Source: a virus. From it: DNA of 40,128 bases. The position numbers were made by a program, and so were the translations under genes. Where the stretch lies: the IMG/VR virus record IMGVR_UViG_3300021247_000226, positions 1 to 40,128 of that record, one strand, 5' to 3'. Positions within the stretch are counted from its first letter, which is position 1. Every line of letters begins with the position of its first letter. Shown piece by piece: positions 9,511 through 18,367 of this stretch. The notes under the pieces are model-generated. The model was given only the letters and a program-made list of their open reading frames with translations, had not been told where the DNA came from and did not search any database.

Positions 9511-10965
9511 ATGGCAACAAAGATTCAAGGCGGGTCAAGTACATCGGGACAAGCCAACGTAACAACAGACTATGCACTTCAGGTATCGTTAGAAAGAAGC
9601 GCGGAAACAAATCCATCTAACGTATCAGCGGTTAAGATATTTTCAGAGAATGATAGCGGAACAAAAACAGGTACGCCTTACCTATACTCTCCTGAAACGG
9701 ATGAGGATTACCGTTTGCGAGTATCACAGGACACATTCCTAGATAATGAGACATTCAACTATACGGCTCAAAATACTGGTAAACATACCTACGTTACAAG
9801 CACGCTGACGGGTGGATGGTCAACCGCAGGCTTCACGACGAACTCAGGAGCAGTAACAACTACAACAACTGGGATGACATTCGGTACATACGCTGAATTC
9901 CCATTGATTACTAGCGGTCTGTTATATTGCGAATTTACCGCAAGTCTATCGGCTGCATTGACAACTAACTTCGTAATTGATTGCGGTTTGTTTCGTCGTG
10001 GTACATCAACTGCATACGCACCGACTGATGGCGTTTACTTTCGTATAAATGCTTCAGGTGTATTTGGTGTTATCAACTATAACGGTGCTGAAACAACTAC
10101 ATCTGTATTCTCATTTACGCATACGATTGGTAAGAAGTATCAGTTCATCATTGCTGTCTCTGAGCGTGAGGTGCAGTTTTGGATTGATAACGTACTTTAT
10201 GCCGCACTTGATACTCCAGTAGGTCAAGGTGTGCCGTACATGAGTACAACACTACCATTCTCTGTGCGTCATGCTCACACCGCAACAACGGGAGCAGCGA
10301 TTCAATTTATTCTTAACGATTACGGGGTGTCTATTGCAGGCGGTAATATCGTGAAGACATTAGGTGAGATTGGCAATACAATGTTTGGCTCTTATCAAGG
10401 TCTTTCAGGTGGTACAATGGGATCTCTAGCATCTTATGCCAACTCAGCCAACCCAACTGCGGCAGCACCATCTAACACCGCACTAACCGCTAACCTTCCA
10501 TCAGGATTGGGTGGTCAGGGTGCAGTAACGGCGGCGGCATCAGCGGCAACGGATGGTATTTGGGGAAGTTATCAGTTGCCATCAGGAACGGTATCTATTC
10601 AGGGTAAACGCTTAAAAATTACAGGCGTAGTGGTTGACGCGGTGAACATCGGTGCGGCAGTAGCGACAACATCTACAACGCTTCAATTCTCTTTAGCATT
10701 TGGGCATACTAACGTATCACTAGCAACCGCCGAAGCCATTGCAGCGAAAGCACCTCGACGTGTTGCGCTTGGATTTATGTCGTGGCTCGTAGGTGCAGCG
10801 ATTGGATCAGCACCATCGCAAGGGGCTATCAACGTAATGTTTCCTGAGCCGATCTATGTAAACTCAGGCGAATTCGTTCAGTTAGTCGGTAAGTTCTTAG
10901 TCGGTACGGCTACGGCATCTCAGGTTATCCAATTCGTTTGGCAGCCGATCTATTCATGGGAATAA
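9511..10965 (+). CDS. Tail fibre-like protein, lectin-like fold suspected
   Basis: 484 residues. The middle, from about residue 85 to 260, reads like a jelly-roll or LamG-like domain (YCEFTASLS, YFRINASGVFGV, KYQFIIAVSEREVQFWIDN). The C-terminal half is Ala/Gly/Thr-rich with more beta-strands. Such proteins line marine and freshwater phage tails and bind glycans. The role as an adhesin is an inference from composition and place before the tape measure gene. Confidence 0.55.
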   Translation: MATKIQGGSSTSGQANVTTDYALQVSLERSAETNPSNVSAVKIFSENDSGTKTGTPYLYSPETDEDYRLRVSQDTFLDNETFNYTAQNTGKHTYVTSTLTGGWSTAGFTTNSGAVTTTTTGMTFGTYAEFPLITSGLLYCEFTASLSAALTTNFVIDCGLFRRGTSTAYAPTDGVYFRINASGVFGVINYNGAETTTSVFSFTHTIGKKYQFIIAVSEREVQFWIDNVLYAALDTPVGQGVPYMSTTLPFSVRHAHTATTGAAIQFILNDYGVSIAGGNIVKTLGEIGNTMFGSYQGLSGGTMGSLASYANSANPTAAAPSNTALTANLPSGLGGQGAVTAAASAATDGIWGSYQLPSGTVSIQGKRLKITGVVVDAVNIGAAVATTSTTLQFSLAFGHTNVSLATAEAIAAKAPRRVALGFMSWLVGAAIGSAPSQGAINVMFPEPIYVNSGEFVQLVGKFLVGTATASQVIQFVWQPIYSWE

Positions 10966-10978
10966 TCAATAACGCAAC

Positions 10979-12610
10979 ATGGCAAAGTTAGAATTAGAAT
11001 TACTTATTAAGGATGCACAGGCTGCCAGTTCAGTAGGTGACATACGCAATCAGTTGAAAGACTTGAAAAACGCTATGTTATCCGTTGGTCAAGATTCTGC
11101 TGAATTCGATAAGTTAGCACAGGCAGCGGCTCAACTAAAAGAAAGAGTAAATGAAGCAAATGAATCCATAGCAAACTTTAGCCCTGATACTTTAGAAACA
11201 GTTGGCAATTTTGCAGGAAAAGCAGCAGCGGGGGTATCTTTAGTTACTGGCGCAATGGGACTTTTGGGTGTAGAATCGGAAGACACTCAAAAAATGATGA
11301 TGAAAGTACAGGCAGCAATGGCATTTGCTCAGGGTCTTCAACAAATGAAAGGCGTTGTAAGTGTTATGCAAAACATGGCTTCTGTCATAAAAACTAATCT
11401 AGTATCTGCATTTAGCACACTTAAAGGTGCTATTGCAGCTACTGGAATAGGTGCGCTTGTTATTGCAATAGGATTTGCTATTGAAGCTATTGGAGAATAT
11501 AATGATAGTGTTGAAGAACAAGCAGAGAAACAGAAAAAACTAAATGAAGAATTACAAAAGACAAATGAATTATATGATGCTCAGGCTTCAAAATCTGAAG
11601 TAGCAAGAAATGCAAAAGAGGGAGGATTAGATCAATTAAGGAGAGAAATTGATTTAATGAAAGCTAATGGGGCAACTGCTGATGAATTGTATGAAAAGAA
11701 AAAAGAAATAATAGATAAAGAATTATACAATCTTTCAGTTAGAAAAGCAACGGTAATAGAAGGTAGTGAGTTAGAACAAAAGTATCAAAAAGACATTTTA
11801 GATAAGCAAAATGAATTAGCTATATTAAATGCTGAACATAATAATAAAAAAGTAGATTCTCATAAAGTTGCCACAGAAAAAATAATCGCTCAAGAAAAAA
11901 TAAGTAATGATGATTTACTTTGGGAGAATGAGCGACTAGGTGAAGAACTTATTGCCCAGATGGAAGCGGAGAACGCTGCACAGGATGCGTTAATTGCTGA
12001 ACACGATCAGCACCGCTTAGAGATGTATCAGGCTGATCGAAAAGCAAAAGAGGAAGCCTACAAGAAAGCGCACGACTACAAAAAGAAACTTGACGAGATA
12101 GAGCGCAAACGTGAGGAACAAATGGCAAAGGACAAAATAGACTTTGCTAAGAATGTTCTAGGTACATTATCCGTATTAATGAAAGACAACGCGGATGCTC
12201 AAAAAGCTATCAGCGCAGCAACTACATTGATCGACACATACGCAGCAGCACAAAGCGCATTTAAGGCAGCTACTGCCAGCCCTATCACTACCGCATTCCC
12301 TGCTTATCCATTCATTCAGGCGGGTCTTGCCGTTGCTGCGGGTCTTGCCCGTGTCGCTGCGATCATGCGTGTAGATACTAGCGGTGCAAGTGCATCGAGT
12401 GGTGGCGGTAGTGCTGGGATGAGTGGAGGCGGTTCGTTGAGCGTATCTTCGCAGCCAAACGTATCAAGCGGTTCGCAGCCGTCAACATTACTAACTGAGC
12501 AAGGTAACGTAATGAATCAACAATCGCAGAATCCGATATATGTCAGCGTTCAGGAGATCCGCGAAACGGGACAAGTCGTTGAAACTATCGAGGAGCGGTC
12601 ACGATTCTAA
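10979..12610 (+). CDS. Tail tape measure protein
   Basis: 543 residues. N-terminal coiled coil, a hydrophobic segment (TGIGALVIAIGFAIEAIG, near residue 160), a long charged coiled-coil stretch to about residue 390, then an Ala-rich hydrophobic region and a Gly/Ser tail. This pattern marks tape measure proteins, which set tail length and help DNA entry. The size predicts a short siphovirus tail. Bases ~11100-11940 are much more AT-rich (AAA, AGA, TTA codons) than the flanks, suggesting mosaic exchange. The 3' end overlaps a gene on the other strand. Confidence 0.8.
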   Translation: MAKLELELLIKDAQAASSVGDIRNQLKDLKNAMLSVGQDSAEFDKLAQAAAQLKERVNEANESIANFSPDTLETVGNFAGKAAAGVSLVTGAMGLLGVESEDTQKMMMKVQAAMAFAQGLQQMKGVVSVMQNMASVIKTNLVSAFSTLKGAIAATGIGALVIAIGFAIEAIGEYNDSVEEQAEKQKKLNEELQKTNELYDAQASKSEVARNAKEGGLDQLRREIDLMKANGATADELYEKKKEIIDKELYNLSVRKATVIEGSELEQKYQKDILDKQNELAILNAEHNNKKVDSHKVATEKIIAQEKISNDDLLWENERLGEELIAQMEAENAAQDALIAEHDQHRLEMYQADRKAKEEAYKKAHDYKKKLDEIERKREEQMAKDKIDFAKNVLGTLSVLMKDNADAQKAISAATTLIDTYAAAQSAFKAATASPITTAFPAYPFIQAGLAVAAGLARVAAIMRVDTSGASASSGGGSAGMSGGGSLSVSSQPNVSSGSQPSTLLTEQGNVMNQQSQNPIYVSVQEIRETGQVVETIEERSRF

Positions 12611-12860
12611 TAGCCTCATCCACATTCATCACGACATGAATGCGACCAAACCATGAGGCGTGAAATTCAATCTGATCGTCTGTGAGTTTTCCGTTCGGCT
12701 GTTTCACCTCAATCAAATAATTCTTACCACGATAACCAACAAGCAAATCGGGCAGACCTTTAGCAGATAGTTGCTTTACGGTACACCCGATTTGTTTTAA
12801 TGCGTCGATAATCTCGCGTTCGTTTGCGTCACGCTTAGGGTTTCGTCGATGTAGGCTCAT
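12585..12860 (-). CDS. VRR-NUC-type PD-(D/E)XK nuclease
   Basis: 91 residues from the ATG at 12860 (MSLHRRNPK). The upstream frame is an unlikely extension. GLPDLLVGYRGKNYLIEVKQ is the nuclease signature with P-D...E-V-K. Such small VRR-NUC proteins cut branched DNA or act near replication. It is the only leftward gene in the structural region and overlaps the tape measure gene by 26 bases at its 3' end, so it is probably an independently expressed insertion. Confidence 0.85.
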   Translation of the reverse strand: MSLHRRNPKRDANEREIIDALKQIGCTVKQLSAKGLPDLLVGYRGKNYLIEVKQPNGKLTDDQIEFHASWFGRIHVVMNVDEAIRIVTAPR

Positions 12861-12879
12861 GTGCAAACATAATAAAAAA

Positions 12880-12898
12880 GCGGGACAATACGCCCCGC
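12880..12898 (-). terminator. Hairpin with U-run on the minus strand, upstream of the nuclease gene
   Basis: GCGGG (12880-12884) pairs with CCCGC (12894-12898) around a 9-base loop. On the minus strand it is followed by six T residues. It lies just before the nuclease start, so it could be a terminator that shields the gene or an attenuator in its leader. On the plus strand no U-run follows. Confidence 0.5.
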
Positions 12899-12950
12899 CA
12901 AAACAAACCAAACTGACCTATAATAAAACCTAACCGCTACAAACATAATC

Positions 12951-12982
12951 TAAACATTTGAGAAAAACAAGCACTTTAATAT
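12951..12982 (+). promoter_or_regulatory. Candidate late promoter, copy 2
   Basis: TAAACATT (12951-12958), 13 bases, CACTT (12972-12976), 6 bases, ATG of the prohead protease. The stretch from 12861 holds only this element and the hairpin. Confidence 0.55.
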
Positions 12983-13720
12983 ATGGCAAAGAATAAATTA
13001 CCGATCTACGAGTTAGATATCAACGAAGACGAGTTTAATAAGTCTGGCGTTCAGTATGTTGCACTTGTTGACGATCCAGCCGTTCAGATGAACTGGGAAA
13101 CATTCAGCAATGATGTACCGATGCAATTTGTGGCAGATAATGAGCGTCGAATTGTTACGGGTGTTCTTATGCGTGCCGATTACCCCATTTTCAGATCAGA
13201 CCCACAGCGAGGAGATCATTATGTGGTATTCAGCAAAGACAACATTGAGAAGATCGTTCAGAAATTTGCAAAGCTAGGCTATCACAACAACGTGAACATG
13301 ATGCACGAAGCCGAAGATGTACCCGAGGGGGTGTCTATGTTCGAGTCATTCATCGTCGATTCAACCCGTGGCATTCAAGCACCAAAGGGGATGAAAGTAG
13401 AAGATGGTAGTTGGATAGGTTCGTACAAAATCGATAACGATGCAGTATGGGCTGAAATTAAAGCGGGCAAATTCAACGGGTTCAGCGTCGAAGGTTTCTT
13501 TGGCTACAAGTTCGGAAACGAAACAGTACAGAAATTCATCGAGCCAAACGCGTACGAATCGCAGTCAGATTTTATGAGCAGATGCGTGCCTCATTATATC
13601 AATGACGGCAAGGCACAAGATCAAGCCGTAGCTATGTGTATTTCCATGTACGAAAAAGCGCAAGGATTCGAGGCGCAGATAGACTCGGTTCTTGCTATTC
13701 TAAACAGTATCGAATCATAA
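12983..13720 (+). CDS. Prohead protease (XkdF-like)
   Basis: 245 residues. QYVALVDDPAVQMNWE, VLMRADYPIFR, VNMMHE and SWIGSYKI...FNGFSVEGFF match XkdF-like phage serine protease domains, with the His and Ser expected in MMHE and FSVEG. The C-terminal SRCVPHYINDGKAQDQAVAM segment is a tail often seen on such proteins. It would mature the capsid and scaffold. It sits directly before scaffold and capsid genes, as expected. Confidence 0.85.
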   Translation: MAKNKLPIYELDINEDEFNKSGVQYVALVDDPAVQMNWETFSNDVPMQFVADNERRIVTGVLMRADYPIFRSDPQRGDHYVVFSKDNIEKIVQKFAKLGYHNNVNMMHEAEDVPEGVSMFESFIVDSTRGIQAPKGMKVEDGSWIGSYKIDNDAVWAEIKAGKFNGFSVEGFFGYKFGNETVQKFIEPNAYESQSDFMSRCVPHYINDGKAQDQAVAMCISMYEKAQGFEAQIDSVLAILNSIES

Positions 13721-13733
13721 CTCACTTATCAGT
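13701..13733 (+). promoter_or_regulatory. Candidate late promoter, copy 3
   Basis: TAAACAGT (13701-13708), 14 bases, CACTT (13723-13727), 6 bases, ATG at 13734. One base differs from the other copies and the spacer is one longer. The upstream box lies inside the end of the protease gene. Confidence 0.4.
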
Positions 13734-14411
13734 ATGAGCAAATCTAAAGAAGACTTTAAGGTAGTCCTTTCTAAATTGAAAGAGGCTGCCATTGCATTTA
13801 AGGCCGCAATGACTCCGATGAAGTTCGGTAGTTCAGTGCTTGCCGATGGTACTGTAATCGAATGGGAAGGTGAAGAGCCTATGCCAGCGATGAAAATTAA
13901 TGCAGTACTTCCTGATGGAACTTACGCACCTCTGCCTGATGGTGAAATAACTCTGCCTGAGAACGGTACAGTTATCACAGTTGAAGGCGGTGTAATTGCT
14001 ACGGTAACGCCAGCAGCGGCAGCACCTGAAAATGCCGTACCAGCTAATCCAGTTGCTAATACTGGAATGGAGAATCAAGGTGCGTCAATGACTCCGACAC
14101 AAGCGAAAGAGATTACTGAGCGTATCGAGAAGGTGAGTAAGTTTGCAACCGACGAAACCGAAGCGATCAAAAAGAACATCACCGAGTTGAGCGAAACAAT
14201 TGCACAGTTCAAGGCTGAATATGAAACACTCAAATCTGAAAACGATAAACTTAAGAATGAGTTGCTCGGATTCAGCAAAGTTGTTTCTGACGCTATCGCT
14301 GAAATTGGCGATCAACCACAAGACAATACAGTAGTAGAGCAGAACTTCCGTAACGAAGCAAAGCCTAAAGAATCAATCGAAGAATTCCGTAAACGCGTAT
14401 TCAACGCATAA
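13734..14411 (+). CDS. Scaffolding-like protein
   Basis: 225 residues. An N-terminal helical part, a Gly/Pro-rich beta segment (LPDGTYAPLPDGEITLPENG), then a coiled coil at about residues 125-190 and a basic C-terminus. A coiled-coil acidic protein between protease and capsid genes is the usual scaffold. The DGT/DG repeat segment is seen in related Bacteroidetes phage scaffolds. No enzyme motif. Confidence 0.6.
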   Translation: MSKSKEDFKVVLSKLKEAAIAFKAAMTPMKFGSSVLADGTVIEWEGEEPMPAMKINAVLPDGTYAPLPDGEITLPENGTVITVEGGVIATVTPAAAAPENAVPANPVANTGMENQGASMTPTQAKEITERIEKVSKFATDETEAIKKNITELSETIAQFKAEYETLKSENDKLKNELLGFSKVVSDAIAEIGDQPQDNTVVEQNFRNEAKPKESIEEFRKRVFNA

Positions 14412-14434
14412 CCAAAAAATAACAACACAATATC

Positions 14435-15424
14435 ATGGCAGGATTTACCACGTCATCCCTATCTAACTACACGGTAGAAGATCAGGCAGAATTAAGAGAA
14501 AAGGCAATCTATGGACCAGTGTCCATGCCTTTGTTCACGGTAGTTGAGGGTATCAAATACTCTGAAAAACTTCCGTATTTTACAACCGCTCCAGCAATGC
14601 AAGCCGATACAACTTGTGCTACACAAAACGTATCAGGTGATGGCGGTACATTCGCACAAATCACTTTGACCGTTGATGGTGTGAAGTACGAAGACGGATG
14701 GTGCTTCAAAGATTTGGAAAGCAAATTCACTAAGAAATACCTCCGCAAAGGGGCGAAACTTGATGAAGGTTCTGCAACTGAATTGATGAACACGCTTATC
14801 AATAACTACTACGGTGAGATCGCTAAGATTCACGAGTACGCTATCTGGCAGGCTTCAAAAACTCAGAACACATTCAACACGAACCTTAAGCAGTTCAACG
14901 GATTCATTCAGTCTCTTGAAACAGTTGGAGGTTACGTGAATCAGCAGACAGTTGCAGGTACATCGTACACTTCAATCACTACTGCAAACGTTCTGACAAT
15001 CTTCCAAAACCAATGGTTGGCAACACCAGCGGACATCAAGCGTAACGATAACCTTATCACTGTTTGCGGTGATGACACTTTCGACAAACTTGTTATCGCA
15101 TTGACTAACGCTAACTTGTACCACTACAACACAAACGGAGCTACTCCATCACGTGAGATGATGTTGCCGGGTACAAACATGAAGATCAAAGCCGTACCGG
15201 GATTGAACTCGGACAACGACTCACGTCTTCCAGCAGCATTCAAGAATCGTATCTTGACGTTCTACAAAGAGCAGGCAGTAGTTGGTACTGACATGGTTTC
15301 TGACATGGATTCTGATATGACTTGGTACGAGAAGAAGGATGATAAATTCTACCTTCGCTCACGTTACAAATTGACTACTGGATGGTTCTTCCCTTCACAA
15401 GTAGTATCGTTCGCAACAGTATAA
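14435..15424 (+). CDS. Major capsid protein
   Basis: 329 residues, first gene after scaffold, strong codon use and no overlap. Features consistent with an HK97-fold capsid: a long N-terminal arm, an E-loop-like region near residues 40-75 and a spine-type helix around residues 105-150. Length and place fit. No N-terminal cleavage site is obvious, though the adjacent protease suggests one. Confidence 0.75.
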   Translation: MAGFTTSSLSNYTVEDQAELREKAIYGPVSMPLFTVVEGIKYSEKLPYFTTAPAMQADTTCATQNVSGDGGTFAQITLTVDGVKYEDGWCFKDLESKFTKKYLRKGAKLDEGSATELMNTLINNYYGEIAKIHEYAIWQASKTQNTFNTNLKQFNGFIQSLETVGGYVNQQTVAGTSYTSITTANVLTIFQNQWLATPADIKRNDNLITVCGDDTFDKLVIALTNANLYHYNTNGATPSREMMLPGTNMKIKAVPGLNSDNDSRLPAAFKNRILTFYKEQAVVGTDMVSDMDSDMTWYEKKDDKFYLRSRYKLTTGWFFPSQVVSFATV

Positions 15425-15430
15425 CATAAT

Positions 15431-15452
15431 GGGGAGGTGTAAAAGCCTCCCC
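15431..15452 (+). terminator. Strong hairpin after the capsid gene
   Basis: GGGGAGG (15431-15437) pairs perfectly with CCTCCCC (15446-15452) around an 8-base loop, followed only by TTAAT. It may be a weak terminator or, more likely, a stability hairpin that protects capsid mRNA. Confidence 0.6.
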
Positions 15453-15468
15453 TTAATAACTTAGACAA

Positions 15469-15990
15469 ATGCCTTCATGTAGTTCAACTATCGCAGGTTC
15501 GGTACTTATCGATTGCTTCACAAGCAACGGAGGTATCAACGAAATTAAAATCAAAGCATGGGATTCTACCCTAACAGGTATTTCCGTTGCTTCAGGAGTT
15601 GCTACTCTTTCAGGAGGTGCGTTGAGTGGATGGAAAAAATTCGAGTGTGAGCAAGAAACTTCAATGGCGGATGATGCAGGCGCAACATCTAACACGGAAG
15701 GAACAACTGTATACACTCAGACAATTACCTACATCAACAACAAACTGAAAGCATCTTTCCGTAATACATTGAACAGTCTTCACGGTATGCGAGTACACGT
15801 AGCTGTTTATGACAATAACGGATTGGTGTGGTTATTCGGTTATGAGCGTGGTATGATTGTATCGGCTTCATCAGGAGCGACAGGTACGGCATTCAATGAT
15901 CGTAACGGATATTCTGTAACATTCTCAGGGCGTGAAAAGCAACCAATGGTTAGCGTGTCTAACGCTTGGTCAGTGCTGATCGACGCATAA
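15469..15990 (+). CDS. Major tail tube protein
   Basis: 173 residues. KFECEQETSMADDAG, TIT YINNK type strands and LHGMRVHVAVYDNNGLVWLFGYERG resemble tail tube proteins of Bacteroidetes siphophages. The protein would polymerise around the tape measure. It lies between capsid and portal genes, an order unlike lambda but seen in related phages. Confidence 0.65.
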   Translation: MPSCSSTIAGSVLIDCFTSNGGINEIKIKAWDSTLTGISVASGVATLSGGALSGWKKFECEQETSMADDAGATSNTEGTTVYTQTITYINNKLKASFRNTLNSLHGMRVHVAVYDNNGLVWLFGYERGMIVSASSGATGTAFNDRNGYSVTFSGREKQPMVSVSNAWSVLIDA

Positions 15991-16036
15991 CAATCTTTAC
16001 TAATCAGGTTCTCTCTGGTTTGGTTTAGTTCCGAAG

Positions 16037-16062
16037 TACACGCCCCGTAAGGCGTGTATTTT
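16037..16062 (+). terminator. Rho-independent terminator after the tail tube gene
   Basis: TACACGCC (16037-16044) pairs perfectly with GGCGTGTA (16051-16058) around a 6-base loop, followed by TTTTCG. It separates the capsid/tail tube unit from the next promoter-like element. Confidence 0.8.
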
Positions 16063-16069
16063 CGTTTAC

Positions 16070-16100
16070 AAACATTCTATTCTATTTCTCACTTAATGAT
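16070..16100 (+). promoter_or_regulatory. Candidate late promoter, copy 4
   Basis: AAACATT (16070-16076), 13 bases, CACTT (16090-16094), 6 bases, ATG at 16101. It directly follows a terminator, which makes a promoter role plausible. Confidence 0.55.
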
Positions 16101-16484
16101 ATGAAGCAATTAACACGCGGAGACATCAGTCAGTTCGTTTGCACCTTGAAAGAGAAGCAGACGTTGACATCCCCTTATTGGTTGCTTCGATTTGTAAAGG
16201 ACGGCACGAATGAAGAGGCTACCGTTATCTATTCAGATGCTGATGATACGAGCGTAAATAAAACGCGCTACAATCGTTTCAGAATCAACGAAGGCACGGA
16301 GATAACACTTGCATCAGGTATTTGGACGTATTACGCCTACGAGCAATCTAGCGCGGTAAATACGGACTACAGACTTGCAACGACACTATGCGAAATAGGT
16401 CAAGTGAAAGTAATATCAACAACAAGCGATCAATCTACATTCGAGCCTGACTACACTTACCAATATTCAGAGACAACACAATGA
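16101..16484 (+). CDS. Small structural protein upstream of portal
   Basis: 127 residues, beta-rich (KQLTRGDISQFVCTLKEKQTL, YYAYEQSSA). This family recurs in Bacteroidetes phages and prophages near neck genes and probably forms a small beta-sandwich in the virion. The precise role is unknown. The stop overlaps the portal start (ATGA). Confidence 0.6.
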   Translation: MKQLTRGDISQFVCTLKEKQTLTSPYWLLRFVKDGTNEEATVIYSDADDTSVNKTRYNRFRINEGTEITLASGIWTYYAYEQSSAVNTDYRLATTLCEIGQVKVISTTSDQSTFEPDYTYQYSETTQ

Positions 16485-18367
16485 GCGATTCAGTAGGAAG
16501 TAATCTGCATTTTATTCCATTCAACAATCGTAAGATTCCGAAGTTCTTGGAGGTCAAGAATAAGGACTGGATTTCATACGGTGAGAAAAATGATTATCCG
16601 TACTACTTGCTCGATCTTTACAAGCGATCTGAAACTAACTCGTCTATCATTAACGATAAGGTGAATTACATCGCTGGCGGTGGATGGACGTATGATAAGC
16701 GCGGAGTGGTAACAGTTGGTCAACGTGCAGTTGCAGAAAAACTAATTGATCAGCCATTTGCCGACACAAATCTGAATAAGACCACGCTGAAACTGGCAAA
16801 GGATTACGAGATTTTCGGAGGCTTTGCGGTGCTTGTCAAGTGGTCAAAGAATAAGCGATCATTTGCGCTTGAACACGTGGATTTCTGCAACATCAGAACA
16901 AACGCGGATAGAAGCAAGTTTTACTACACGCGCGGATGGTTCACGTATAAAAATGGTGTAGCAAAAGAGAACAAGAAACCCGAAGAGGAAAAGGATTGGA
17001 TGGTATACGATGCCTACGACCCGAATAATCGTGTCGGTACTCAGTTGCATTATTACGTAACGTACTTTCCCGATCAATACGTTTACCCTATTCCTATTTA
17101 TCAGGGTGCGTGTACGTGGATTGAATCTGAAATTGCTTATGCCGATTTTCAATATTTCAACATCAAAAAATCATTCAGCCCGACTAAGATAATCAACATC
17201 TACGGAACAGTGCCACCGATTGAGATGCAGGACGAAATAGCTGCAAACATCAAACGGAACTTTACGGGTGAGGAAGGTGATAGATTGGTCGTGGCGTTTC
17301 ATTCGTCTAAAGAACTAGGCACTGAGGCGGTAGATTCAATCGTTCAGGATGGTAGCGTGTTGTACGAAACAATCGCGACACAATCGAGCGAAAACATTTT
17401 CAAGGCACATCGATATCCTAAGTTGCTACTCGGAATTACTACCGAAGGAACGCTAGGACAACGAAACGAGACTGCAACATTTGAAGAAATGTTTCAAAAC
17501 AAATATGTCAATATCGTTCAGCGTGAATTTGAAGAGTTCTTCAACGGCATGGCTTCGGATATTGGCATCGGAATTAAGTTGAAATTGAAGCGCGTTAAAT
17601 CGGTTGACTGGATGCCAGACGATGCGACAATTGCGCGTGTGATTGGTGACGTTGATCTTGGAAAATACATTCGCGAAAAGATGGCATTCGACTCGATCAC
17701 AAAGCAGACGTTTTCAAGTCAAGAAAAAAAGGTTGATTTGGAGATGTTCGCAAAGTTCGGAGTGAATGCGGATTTGTACGAAGTTATCGACGAGCGCGAT
17801 ATTCCAACGACTGACCCGATTGAGATGGAGAAGTTCGAGCGCGATTACCTTTCACTCAATTTCGCAGATGTGAAGATCAAAAGTGTTGACCGATCTGTGT
17901 TGGATTTGATCAACAAAGACCCATTTATTCCCGTTGATGACATCGCTAAGGCTGCAAAATTAGCACCATCAGAAGTTAAGGATGCTATCGGTCGATTGGT
18001 AGAGAAAGGATATTTAACACCATCTAAAGAAACGATTGTAGGTGACAAAGTACCAACATACGAGGTATCAAAAGATGCGCAAAAGATTCTTTCAGAAGAG
18101 CCAGCAAAGACGAGTGCGTATCAGGTTATGTATCGCTATGATGTGGCAAGTGGAATGCCAAAAGCAGTTAGCGGTTCAAGACCATTCTGCGCTGAACTAA
18201 TGGCAATGAATCGACTTTATTCGCGTGAAGATATTAATGCGATGTCAGACCGTGAAGGTAGAAACGTTTGGACGCTTCGAGGCGGATGGTATCATAATCC
18301 CGAAACAGGAATTAATCAGCCTCAATGTAGGCACACATTTCGTCAAGTAATAGTACGCGCAAAATGA
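16481..18367 (+). CDS. Portal protein with winged-helix and MuF-like C-terminal parts
   Basis: 628 residues, longer than most portals. Residues 1-~430 carry portal-like stretches (DWISYGEKNDYPYYLLDLY, YITGGWTY-type loop, IATQSSENIFKAHRYPKLLLG). Residues ~470-530 read as a winged helix (VDDIAKAAKLAPSEVKDAIG). Residues ~555-628 (GSRPFCAEL, LYSREDINAMS, RGGWYHNPETG, CRHTFRQ) look like the C-terminal piece of Mu gpF-type head proteins. It would be the ring through which DNA passes. The extra domains may have fused from a minor head gene. Confidence 0.75.
   Translation: MSDSVGSNLHFIPFNNRKIPKFLEVKNKDWISYGEKNDYPYYLLDLYKRSETNSSIINDKVNYIAGGGWTYDKRGVVTVGQRAVAEKLIDQPFADTNLNKTTLKLAKDYEIFGGFAVLVKWSKNKRSFALEHVDFCNIRTNADRSKFYYTRGWFTYKNGVAKENKKPEEEKDWMVYDAYDPNNRVGTQLHYYVTYFPDQYVYPIPIYQGACTWIESEIAYADFQYFNIKKSFSPTKIINIYGTVPPIEMQDEIAANIKRNFTGEEGDRLVVAFHSSKELGTEAVDSIVQDGSVLYETIATQSSENIFKAHRYPKLLLGITTEGTLGQRNETATFEEMFQNKYVNIVQREFEEFFNGMASDIGIGIKLKLKRVKSVDWMPDDATIARVIGDVDLGKYIREKMAFDSITKQTFSSQEKKVDLEMFAKFGVNADLYEVIDERDIPTTDPIEMEKFERDYLSLNFADVKIKSVDRSVLDLINKDPFIPVDDIAKAAKLAPSEVKDAIGRLVEKGYLTPSKETIVGDKVPTYEVSKDAQKILSEEPAKTSAYQVMYRYDVASGMPKAVSGSRPFCAELMAMNRLYSREDINAMSDREGRNVWTLRGGWYHNPETGINQPQCRHTFRQVIVRAK

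Noticed and set aside
15446-15468. Fifth copy of the late bipartite motif
   Set aside because: ACTT is at the right distance from the ATG at 15469, but there is no AAACATT box at the right spacing.
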